The notes beneath the pieces are model-generated. The model did not search any database, was not told the origin of the DNA, and saw only the letters and a list, made by a program, of their open reading frames with translations. Positions 6,375 to 11,980 of a DNA stretch of 11,980 bases are shown one piece after another. The translations under genes were made by a program, and so were the position numbers. This DNA comes from DASWIG01 sp965371445 (lineage in GTDB: Bacteria; Acidobacteriota; Thermoanaerobaculia; Multivoradales; J023): NCBI GenBank assembly GCA_965371445.1, contig CBDUYN010000247.1, forward strand, positions 1 through 11,980, given 5' to 3'. Position 1 is the first letter of the stretch. Each line of letters begins with the position of its first letter.

Positions 6375-7500
6375 CCGCGACGCCTACACGCGGCTCGGCC
6401 GCAACGATCCGCTCTCGCCGCAGCAACTGCGCGAGCATCCGTACGACTTCGTCTCCTTGCCGGATCGTCCCGCCAGGGGCGACGCCGTCGGACACGACCG
6501 CTACGCCGCCGGACGTCTCACCGGGACGCTGCGTTTCGTTTACGAGACGCTGGCGCCGCTCCACGTCGGCAGCGGCGCGTTCGAGACGGCGGAGGAGTGC
6601 GGCTTGAAGGGCGGTGCTTTACCGGTTCGTGGAATCGTCCGCCGGCAGGGACGTCCGGTGCTGCCGGGGTCGGGCTGGAAGGGCGCGGTGCGGGCGCGGT
6701 ACGACCGTTCGCGGCTGGGGCTCGTCGACGACAGATCGCGCGAGCCGGCCTTCAAGGTCCCCGACGAGCTCAAAGGGCCGGACACGACTCATAATGTCAA
6801 GATCACCGACCGACGCGTCACCGGGGCGCTTCGTCCGGCGGGCGTGGTGTGGTCGCCGGAGAAGCTGAAGGAGCTTTCACCCGGCGAGGCGCTCTTCGGC
6901 TGCATGGGCTACCGCGGACGCGTCCATCCCGGCGACGGCGAGATCGAAGGTGGCGCGGCGCGGGAGCCTCTCCAGGTGGCGCCGCTCGACAGCCCGGTGA
7001 TGCATCGCCTCGCCAAGCCGGGACGCGCCAAGAACACCGGCGGACGCGACATCGAGATCTCCGAGGTCGAGGGACGCAAGTTCTATTACGACGGCGACGT
7101 CGTCCACGTGCGGGAGATGGAGGAAGCCGCCGGGACGCGAAAGGTTTACGAGTACGTCGACAGCGTGGCGCCGGGTGCGACGTTGACGATCGAGGTTCAC
7201 GTCGACTCGTTGAGCCTGGCGGAGCTCGGAGCGCTTCTTTTGAGCGCCGGCTACGGCGAGGAGGTGGGGATCGTCCGTTTCGGCGGCTTTAAGTCGGTGG
7301 GCCTCGGCAAGGTGAGGCTGCGCGACGTCGCCGCGCGTCTCGCGTCGGGCTCGCCCGTCCGCACTTGGCGTCGCCGCAACGACAAAGTGGACGACTTCGG
7401 TCCGGCGATCGACGCGGCGCGCCGCGGCGTGGTCGACGCCCGGGCTCTCTCGGAGCTCGACGAGGTGACGCGGCGCCGTCGTCCGGAGGAGAAGCGATGA
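6367..7500 (+). CDS. Cas7/Csm5-like RAMP protein
   Basis: This 377-aa RAMP is the largest intact one in the operon. An N-terminal extension of about 50 aa precedes LRFVYETLAPLHVGSG, the usual first RAMP strand. Then come VLPGSGWKGAVR (residues 99-109), a variant of the glycine-rich loop with Trp replacing the usual Ser/Leu, ALFGCMGYRGRV (175-186) and a C-terminal GGFKSVGLGKVRL (306-318), the second glycine-rich loop. It would sit in the effector backbone or cap it, as Csm5 does. No clear catalytic Asp is in the position seen in the Csm3-like neighbours. The ATG at 6367 has AGGAGG at 6354-6359 and overlaps the previous stop. Its own stop overlaps the next start as ATGA. The family is confident, the exact subunit is not. 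Confidence 0.82.
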   Translation: MRDRDAYTRLGRNDPLSPQQLREHPYDFVSLPDRPARGDAVGHDRYAAGRLTGTLRFVYETLAPLHVGSGAFETAEECGLKGGALPVRGIVRRQGRPVLPGSGWKGAVRARYDRSRLGLVDDRSREPAFKVPDELKGPDTTHNVKITDRRVTGALRPAGVVWSPEKLKELSPGEALFGCMGYRGRVHPGDGEIEGGAAREPLQVAPLDSPVMHRLAKPGRAKNTGGRDIEISEVEGRKFYYDGDVVHVREMEEAAGTRKVYEYVDSVAPGATLTIEVHVDSLSLAELGALLLSAGYGEEVGIVRFGGFKSVGLGKVRLRDVAARLASGSPVRTWRRRNDKVDDFGPAIDAARRGVVDARALSELDEVTRRRRPEEKR

Positions 7501-7814
7501 CCGACGAAGAGCTGATGCAACGGGGGGAAGCGCTGGCGCGTCAGTGCATGGGGGCCGGCGTCCTGGAGAACCAACTCGCGGTGGTCCTGGCACACCTGAA
7601 GCGTCACCAGGACCCGCGGGCGACGCGGCGTCTCCTGTCCGAGCTCAACAGGAGCCCGTTCGCCGTGCGGACGAAAAGCTCGCGCAGGCAATACGAAGCA
7701 CTCGAAAAGCACGTCGGCGCGGCGCTCGGACGCACGTCCGACTGGAACGAGGCGGCAAACGTCGTCGGCTGGGCGAAACGCCTCGCGCCGATCTTCAAGA
7801 AGAGGACGCACTGA
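7497..7814 (+). CDS. Putative Cas11/Csm2-like small subunit
   Basis: This 105-aa protein is basic and looks entirely helical, with segments such as LMQRGEALARQCMGAGV, LAVVLAHLKRHQD, ATRRLLSEL, YEALEKHVGAAL and AANVVGWAKRLAPIF. Small all-alpha proteins between the RAMP genes and cas6 are normally the Cas11 (Csm2/Cmr5) subunit, which lines the complex along crRNA and target. Sequence similarity to a named family is not clear by eye, so the call rests on size, fold pattern and position. It starts with an ATG overlapping the previous stop (ATGA), with GGAGGAG just upstream. It ends TGATG into cas6. Confidence 0.68.
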   Translation: MTDEELMQRGEALARQCMGAGVLENQLAVVLAHLKRHQDPRATRRLLSELNRSPFAVRTKSSRRQYEALEKHVGAALGRTSDWNEAANVVGWAKRLAPIFKKRTH

Positions 7815-8731
7815 TGTACCCGTACCTGCGTCTCCACGTGGAGCTGCAACCGAAGGACGGCGGAACGGCCGAAGCGCTGACGGCGCCGCGGCTCCGTCGC
7901 GTCCTGGGCAAGGCGTTCGTCGACGGCTGGTGTCCCTTCGGACGTCCGCGCTGTCAGGACGACGCGCGGCGTCCGGCGGAGGAGCTTTGTCCGCAGGCGG
8001 GGAGCTGTCCTTACGGGGTGCTGTATGCGGCGAGCCGGAGCGGGCGTCCGCCGTTTGCGTTGCACGTGCCGCCGTCGGGTGGGTACGTGGAGCTGACGCT
8101 TTTCGGTCCGGCGTGGCGCCTCTATGGATGGACGCTGCTGGCGTTCGAGCGGGCGCTGGCGCGCGGGTTGGGCAAGCGTCGACAGCGGTGGCGGATCACA
8201 AGGGTTTTGCGGGTGCGTCCGGAGCAGGGTGGAGAAGAGCTATGCGGCGGCAAGCTTGCGGCTTTGCCGTCGGACGTGGAGCCCGACGTCTTCACGCTGA
8301 CGGCGGACCGGTACCTGGTCCCGCGTCCGGTGGGGGTGGAGCTCATGAGTCCGACGCGCTTTGTCCGCGACGGGCGTCTCTTGCTCGAGGGTGCGGTGCC
8401 GTTCGAGGTGCTGGTCGGACGGGTGCTCGATCGTTTCCGCGGCCTCTACGGCGACCGAGCGAGCGAGATCTTGCGTCCGTCGGTGCGCTCAGCGATTGAG
8501 ACGCGGGCGTCCGCGGTTGGGCTCGTCGAAGACGAGACCCGTTGGGTCGAGGTCAAGGACTACTCGGCGCGCAACCGTACGGAGCTCTTGCTCGGCGGCA
8601 AGATGGGACGGATGGTTTATGGAGAGGGTGCGTCGAGTTATCTGCCGATCCTGACGGCGGGGGAGATCTTGCACGTGGGCAAGAACCCGGCGTCGGGGTG
8701 CGGACGGATGCGGGTGGTCTTTGACAACTGA
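7814..8731 (+). CDS. cas6: Cas6 pre-crRNA endoribonuclease
   Basis: This 305-aa Cas6 family protein (the C-terminal domain type found in many type I and III loci) cuts CRISPR transcripts within the repeat to release crRNAs. The N-terminal half has a four-cysteine set, C40, C47, C59 and C65, in the form WCPFGRPRC ... LCPQAGSCPY, probably binding a metal. The C-terminal RAMP fold shows KDYSARNRTELLLGGKMGRMVYG, then LPILTAGEILHVGK and ASGCGRMRVVF, the glycine-rich loop. The catalytic residue cannot be assigned by eye. The array here has repeats with a CCC-TTCG-GGG stem-loop ending in ATTGAGAC, a fitting substrate that leaves an 8-base handle. It is the last gene of the operon; the start overlaps the previous stop (TGATG). 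Confidence 0.88.
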   Translation: MYPYLRLHVELQPKDGGTAEALTAPRLRRVLGKAFVDGWCPFGRPRCQDDARRPAEELCPQAGSCPYGVLYAASRSGRPPFALHVPPSGGYVELTLFGPAWRLYGWTLLAFERALARGLGKRRQRWRITRVLRVRPEQGGEELCGGKLAALPSDVEPDVFTLTADRYLVPRPVGVELMSPTRFVRDGRLLLEGAVPFEVLVGRVLDRFRGLYGDRASEILRPSVRSAIETRASAVGLVEDETRWVEVKDYSARNRTELLLGGKMGRMVYGEGASSYLPILTAGEILHVGKNPASGCGRMRVVFDN

Positions 8732-8734
8732 ATG

Positions 8735-8745
8735 ACATCCGATTC
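8735..8745 (-). other. Reverse-orientation fragment of the CRISPR repeat
   Basis: ACATCCGATTC is the exact reverse complement of GAATCGGATGT from the 5' part of the CRISPR repeat. It lies 3 bases after the cas6 stop. The following TTAC also fits, with one mismatch in the extended 15 bases, but that part belongs to the REP-like element starting at 8744. It may be a relic of a repeat or a chance match. Confidence 0.3.
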
Positions 8746-8800
8746 TTACGCTGGGAGCGCCGGCGTCCCGCCGGCGCTTCGTCCCACAGGGACGAAGCCG
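8744..8800. repeat. REP-like element, copy A
   Basis: Two adjoining perfect hairpins: AGCGCCGGCG/CGCCGGCGCT with loop TCC (8756-8778) and CTTCGTCCC/GGGACGAAG with loop ACA (8777-8797). A second copy is at 9823-9878 in the same orientation, with compensating base changes in both stems, so the paired structure is kept. It could also act as a transcript end for the cas operon, but no T-run follows. Confidence 0.75.
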
Positions 8801-8940
8801 CAGGCGCCGCCAGGCTCCAACCTGGCCCCAGGCGATGCCCTGTTTGCCACCGCGGGCGGCCAATGCGACCCCATGGCACCGGCAAGTCCATGCCGAGCTT
8901 CGTCCAGGGCTTCCACCTCACGCCGAAGTAGTGTAGGCTA

Positions 8941-8989
8941 GTGTCAACACGCGTCCCCGGTCTCCGGTCAGACCGGCTCAGAACCGGGG
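8941..8989. promoter_or_regulatory. Inverted repeats upstream of the DUF433 gene
   Basis: GTGTCAACAC (8941-8950) is followed by nested inverted repeats: CCCCGGT (8955-8961) with ACCGGGG (8983-8989), enclosing CCGGT (8964-8968) with ACCGG (8972-8976). They lie 44-92 bases before the start of a toxin-antitoxin-like operon, where the antitoxin commonly binds palindromes to repress itself. This is inference. No clear -35/-10 pair is visible. The rest of 8801-9032 shows nothing recognisable apart from AAGGAG before the next start. Confidence 0.3.
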
Positions 8990-9032
8990 CTGAGCTGAGC
9001 CAGGAGCGCCACGAGCCCAAGGAGATCTGGAC

Positions 9033-9272
9033 ATGCTAGGATTCGAGCGCATCACCTTCGAGCCGCAGATCATGGGTGGCCGGGCCTGCATCCGGGGTAT
9101 GCGGGTGACCGTCTCACTGGTCCTCAACCTGGTGGCTGACGGCATGTCCGTCGACGAGATCATCGACGCGTATCCGTACCTGGAGCCCGAGGACGTCCAG
9201 GAGGCTCTTCGGTACGCTGCCTGGTTGGCCGAGGAGAACGTCTACCCGATTCCGGCTACCTCAGCCGCATGA
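9033..9272 (+). CDS. DUF433 family antitoxin-like protein
   Basis: This 79-aa protein has the DUF433 pattern: an N-terminal strand ITFEPQIMGGRACIRGMRVTV, then helices NLVADGMSVDEIIDAYPYL and EDVQEALRYAAWLAEE. DUF433 proteins are usually the antitoxin partner, with a helix-turn-helix-like fold, of PIN-like DUF5615 proteins, and that partner follows directly with an ATGA overlap. It likely neutralises the toxin and represses the operon, possibly through the inverted repeats at 8941-8989. The start has AAGGAG at 9019-9024. The full family length is present, with no sign of damage. Its Gly-Arg codon choice differs from the cas operon next to it, suggesting a separate origin. Confidence 0.87.
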   Translation: MLGFERITFEPQIMGGRACIRGMRVTVSLVLNLVADGMSVDEIIDAYPYLEPEDVQEALRYAAWLAEENVYPIPATSAA

Positions 9273-9667
9273 AATTTCTCCTTGACATGGGTATCTCCCC
9301 GAGAACAGGAAAGTTCCTGAGGGAGAACGGGCATGAGGCGGCGCATCTGGTCGAGGAACGTCTGCACAAACTGCCTGACCCGGATATTTTTGAGAAGGCC
9401 CGTAACGAGGGATCTGTTCTACTCACCCATGATCTGGACTTCACCGACCTTGTCGCAGCGTCTGGTGAACGGCTACCGAGCGTCATTCTTTTTCGACTCG
9501 GCAGCATGCGACCTGATAACGTCAATCACTATTTGGAGCTGGTCATCCTGGGGCATGGTCGGATGCTTGCAGAAGGAGCTATCATCAGCGTCACGGAGAG
9601 GCGAATTCGGGCGCGCCCGTTGCCCCTCGAAAGGACGGGTCGTCTGCCCAGGAAAGCCGCCAACTGA
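9269..9667 (+). CDS. DUF5615 PIN-like toxin
   Basis: This 132-aa protein of the DUF5615 PIN-like family was probably an RNase-type toxin of a VapC-like module. Acidic residues expected for metal binding are visible: D6 in FLLDMGISP, D37/D39 in LPDPDIF and D55/D57 in LLTHDLDFTDL. The later strand LPSVILFRLG is typical. The last 25 residues are basic and beyond the usual core. It overlaps the DUF433 gene by 4 bases and has no ribosome binding site of its own, so its translation depends on the antitoxin frame. Toxicity is inferred from family and pairing and is not shown by the sequence. Confidence 0.85.
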   Translation: MKFLLDMGISPRTGKFLRENGHEAAHLVEERLHKLPDPDIFEKARNEGSVLLTHDLDFTDLVAASGERLPSVILFRLGSMRPDNVNHYLELVILGHGRMLAEGAIISVTERRIRARPLPLERTGRLPRKAAN

Positions 9668-9681
9668 GGATTTCTGGGTGG

Positions 9682-9773
9682 CAAGGGCAAGCTCCGAGAG
9701 TCGTTCGCTGGGGCTCTGTCGGTGGATGGCCTTCCTCAGAGGGATAACGGAGCCGAGGGTTGCCCTTGTTTTT
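9682..9773 (+). terminator. Possible terminator after the toxin gene
   Basis: CAAGGGCAA (9682-9690) is complementary to TTGCCCTTG (9760-9768), which is followed at once by TTTTT (9769-9773). The loop is long (about 69 bases) but contains a smaller GGCTC/GAGCC pairing. A terminator for the toxin-antitoxin operon is plausible. The long loop makes it uncertain. Confidence 0.3.
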
Positions 9774-9822
9774 GTGGCTGGGAGGTGTGCGGCAGCTACT
9801 TGCCTGCGGGGCACGATGCGGC

Positions 9823-9878
9823 TCTTATGCCGGGAGGGCCGGCGTCCCGCCGGCCCTCGGCCCACAGGGCCGAAGCCG
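9823..9878. repeat. REP-like element, copy B
   Basis: This matches the element at 8744-8800: AGGGCCGGCG/CGCCGGCCCT with loop TCC (9835-9857) and TCGGCCC/GGGCCGA with loop ACA (9857-9873). Relative to copy A, a C-G pair became G-C in stem 1 and a T-A pair became G-C in stem 2. It ends about 24 bases before the first CRISPR repeat, so it sits where a CRISPR leader would be. The rest of 9774-9901 shows no clear promoter. Confidence 0.75.
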
Positions 9879-9901
9879 AAAGAGTCAGCGAGGCACCTGC
9901 G

Positions 9902-10763
9902 TTAGTAACCGATGTGGACCCTACGGGGGATTGAGCCGTGTCTGGGCCGAAGTGACCATCTTGCTCAAGTCCTTTTTCGCTGGAATCGGATGTGGACCCT
10001 TCGGGAAATTGAGACATCTCGGCGATGAGGCGTTCCGTGACGTTGGCCATTCGGGTAGGAATCGGATGTGGACCCTTCGGGGGATTGAGACCCGAAATCC
10101 ATCGCGTTCCCGATCGTGCCGCAGAGATGTAGGAATCGGATGTGGACCCGCCGGGGGATTGAAACTTTGGTGTCCCATAAGTGTCCCGTAGCTGTCCTGG
10201 AAGTAGGAATCGGATGTGGACCCTTCGGGGGATTGAGACACCGTTGGGCTTCGGGCCATTGCCAATGAAACTAGTCCACTCGTGGAAATCGGATGTGGAC
10301 CCTTCGGGGGATTGAGACAGGGCGACCACGGCCGCGGTGTGCTTCCAGTGCCCAGTGAAGTAGTAATCGGATGTGGACCCTTCGGGGGATTGAGACGGCC
10401 CTTCCGTGGAGCACCAGCCGACCTCGGAGCAGGTAGGAATCGGATGTGGACCCTTCGGGGGCTTGAGACACTCAGAAGAGCCTGATACCTGTGAACCTGT
10501 CTTCTGTGACGTAGGAATCGGATGTGGACCCTTCGGGGGATTGAGACAGGGACGAGGCCGTCTTCGTGCGCGGCGATCTTGTAGGAATCGGATTTGGACC
10601 CTTCGGGGGATTGAGACAGGCCGAAGAAGGGGAGGACGATCCAGAACATGACCTCGGCGAAGTGGTAATCGGGCCCTTCGGGGGATTGAGACACGAAGTT
10701 GCCAGGGTAGCGGAGGGCCTCTTGGTGCTGGAATCGGATGTGAACCCTTCGGGGGATTGAGAC
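9902..10763 (+). CRISPR. CRISPR array, 12 repeats and 11 spacers
   Basis: The repeat is 37 bases: it starts GTAGGAATCGG, has a core GGACCCTTCGGGGG and ends ATTGAGAC. Repeats end at 9937, 10015, 10091, 10165, 10239, 10318, 10396, 10469, 10547, 10617, 10692 and 10763. Spacers are 33-44 bases and all different. The ATTGAGAC end is the usual 8-base crRNA handle, so transcription is left to right. CCC-TTCG-GGG would form a small stem with a UUCG loop, the Cas6 target. Repeat 1 is the most altered (CTACGG loop, GAGCC end). Repeat 2 has GGGAAATTG, repeat 4 has CCGCCGGG and ATTGAAAC, and repeat 11 lacks 6 internal bases. The first three bases are variable (GTA in most). No cas1 or cas2 is in the window. 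Confidence 0.95.
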
Positions 10764-10812
10764 CGTCACGCGGAGTTCAGACGTGCCGGGTGGAAGATGT
10801 CGCCACTTTTAG

Positions 10813-10845
10813 GTGCCCCCCACTTCTATAAGAAGTGGGGGGCAC
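10813..10845. other. Perfect 15-bp hairpin downstream of the array
   Basis: GTGCCCCCCACTTCT and AGAAGTGGGGGGCAC pair perfectly around ATA, and a few more pairs extend outward. Neither side has a T-run, so a standard intrinsic terminator is unlikely. It could be joined terminal repeats of a lost insertion element, or a structure ending or protecting the array transcript. The rest of 10764-10951 holds only a doubtful 16-codon frame at 10881-10931 (MKLDEATLKTYPPSRP). Confidence 0.6.
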
Positions 10846-10951
10846 TTAGATGAAAAAGGCTTCTGTGGTACAAGAGCCTCATGAAGCTGGACGAAGCGAC
10901 CCTGAAAACCTACCCGCCGTCGCGGCCCTGACTTTCGCCGTACGCTGGCGT

Positions 10952-10987
10952 TGACAAAAGAAGAGCCGTGGCCCAGGGCCACGGCTC
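10952..10987 (-). terminator. Intrinsic terminator of the 301-aa protein gene
   Basis: GAGCCGTGGCCC pairs with GGGCCACGGCTC (10963-10987). On the minus strand it is followed by TTCTTTTGTC. It lies about 30 bases past the stop codon at 11016. A strong GC stem plus a T-rich tail make this a good intrinsic terminator. Confidence 0.8.
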
Positions 10988-11015
10988 GAAATAAATGGCT
11001 TGTAGATGGTTTCGC

Positions 11016-11921
11016 CTAGGCCAAAGCCTGGGCGTCGTCGTCGGTGCTGGTCCCGAGGTCGGTGTCGTCGTCGTCCGTGCCGGTGTCTTCACCGTTCACG
11101 TCCGTTAAGCCGCCGTCCTCAGCCGGGGTCTCGTCCTGCTCGGGTGTCGCCAGGTCGGTCTCGAGCTCGGCCGGGTCCGCGGGGAAGGGGATCACCGTGG
11201 TTCCCAGCCGCCGCGTCGACGGCCGGACCCGAGCGGCGACCGTGTCGAGACCCGCCTTCTTGAAGAGGGCCTCGACCACCCGCGCGGTGCCGAAGAACTC
11301 GACGTTGAATGCACCGAGGGCGGAGTCCTTGACGAGGACCGCCGTTTCGGTCACCTTGCGCTCACGGCCCAGCCGGGCGAGGGCCCGCTTGAGGCGGACC
11401 GTTGCCGGCCGCAGACAATCCGCCAGGAAAGTCTCCGCATCGATCGAGATGCCGCTGCGCGCCTTGGGGAGCGCCGCGGCGTTGGCGACGATCTGGCGGT
11501 TGACGAATTCGGCCTGATCGACGAGGGCCTTGGGGTTGTTCGGCATCCGGGTGGTAAAGCCCAGGACCTCGAGATTCTCGGGGCTGTAGGCTCCCTGGAA
11601 GATCGAACGGCCCGCTGCGAGCTCGGTGAGAAGGGCCGCTTCCGCCGCGTCGCGCTCGTCGCGCGCTTCGGCGTCCTTGGTCCTCTCCGCGAGCAGCGCG
11701 TGATGAGCGTCTGACAGCCTTCCGTGGGCCTCGTCGAGGCCCAGGCGAAGCTCGGCGACGGCCGGGCCGAAGGGCGAGACCTGGCCTTCGGCGAGGTGGG
11801 CGCCGGGGCGGAGCAGGGCTTTCTCGGCCAGATACCACTGGGTGTCGAGAGCCCAGACCACCGCGTCGTAGGAGCGGGACCGCTCCAGCACCGTGATCAG
11901 GGGATGGTTCGTTTCAGCCAC
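11016..11921 (-). CDS. Unrecognised 301-aa acidic-tailed protein
   Basis: I do not recognise a family. Residues 1-110 look helical and possibly coiled (for example AELRLGLDEAHGRLSDAHHALLAERT and DAEARDERDAAEAALLTEL). The middle is a mixed region with VLGFTTRMPNNPKALVDQAEF, ISIDAETFLADCLRPATVRLKRALARL and FNVEFFGTARVVEALFKKAG. The last 45 residues are a low-complexity acidic tail rich in Asp, Thr and Glu (EDTGTDDDDTDLGTSTDDD). There is no signal peptide or membrane segment. The start is GTG at 11919-11921, fixed by a perfect AAGGAGGTGA 6 bases upstream. It has its own terminator and faces the array. Nothing ties it to CRISPR function apart from position, and its codon habits differ from the cas genes. 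Confidence 0.8.
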   Translation of the reverse strand: MAETNHPLITVLERSRSYDAVVWALDTQWYLAEKALLRPGAHLAEGQVSPFGPAVAELRLGLDEAHGRLSDAHHALLAERTKDAEARDERDAAEAALLTELAAGRSIFQGAYSPENLEVLGFTTRMPNNPKALVDQAEFVNRQIVANAAALPKARSGISIDAETFLADCLRPATVRLKRALARLGRERKVTETAVLVKDSALGAFNVEFFGTARVVEALFKKAGLDTVAARVRPSTRRLGTTVIPFPADPAELETDLATPEQDETPAEDGGLTDVNGEDTGTDDDDTDLGTSTDDDAQALA

Positions 11922-11927
11922 GTTCTT

Positions 11928-11937
11928 TCACCTCCTT
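11928..11937 (-). promoter_or_regulatory. Consensus ribosome binding site for GTG start
   Basis: AAGGAGGTGA on the minus strand is fully complementary to the usual end of 16S rRNA and sits 6 bases before the GTG at 11921. It decides the start of the 301-aa protein and suggests high expression. The promoter would lie past 11940, where nothing clear is seen before the window ends. Confidence 0.8.
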
Positions 11938-11980
11938 TCTTCCCCGGCCGGGCGTCGCCGCCGGACCGGGCCAGTCACCG

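Noticed and set aside
9921..10769. Minus-strand 282-aa frame with repeated IPRRVHIRF segments
   Set aside because: It is the translation of CRISPR repeats; the regular motif comes from the repeat, not a protein.
10881..10931. 16-codon frame MKLDEATLKTYPPSRP near a hairpin
   Set aside because: Too short, no good ribosome binding site and no clear family; a transposase start relic could not be supported.

Overview
The window is GC-rich bacterial DNA, dense with structured repeats. Its main content is a type III CRISPR-Cas locus with an adjacent CHAT-SAVED protease effector. The lineage cannot be fixed from sequence alone. High GC, GTG starts, strong AAGGAGGTGA-type ribosome binding sites and abundant REP-like palindromes would fit Acidobacteriota or a similar soil or thermophile group, but this is inference.

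Layout. 1-613 has no intact gene. It holds a 134-bp nested palindrome (11-144) and a degenerate array of about 42-bp hairpin units (244-590), with a probable terminator for the next gene inside it. 614-2353 (minus) encodes a CHAT cysteine protease fused to a SAVED cyclic-nucleotide sensor. Head to head with it, 2377-8731 (plus) is a tightly overlapping cas operon. In order it encodes the C-terminal half of Cas10 (palm domain with AGDD), a short RAMP protein, a frameshifted Csm3-like Cas7, a second Cas7, a small Csx19-like or unknown protein, a third Cas7/Csm5-like RAMP, a small helical Cas11-like subunit and Cas6. 8732-9032 is intergenic with a REP-like element and inverted repeats. 9033-9667 is a DUF433/DUF5615 toxin-antitoxin-like pair. 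9668-9901 has a possible terminator and a second REP-like copy. 9902-10763 is a CRISPR array of 12 repeats and 11 spacers. 10764-11015 holds a perfect 15-bp hairpin and a terminator. 11016-11921 (minus) is an unrecognised 301-aa protein.

How it should work, by analogy with known type III systems: Cas6 cuts the array transcript 8 nt upstream of each spacer. The Cas10/Cas7/Cas11 complex binds target RNA and the Cas10 palm makes cyclic oligoadenylate. The SAVED domain senses it and switches on the CHAT protease. Type III SAVED-CHAT proteolytic immunity is established, so the concept is not new, but this gene arrangement and the protease's substrate are open questions.

The locus as sequenced looks damaged. 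Cas10 and the CHAT protein both seem to lack their N-termini at one shared breakpoint (about 2354-2376), and the first Cas7 carries two apparent single-base losses. This is either real decay or rearrangement, or assembly error. No cas1 or cas2 is present in the window.
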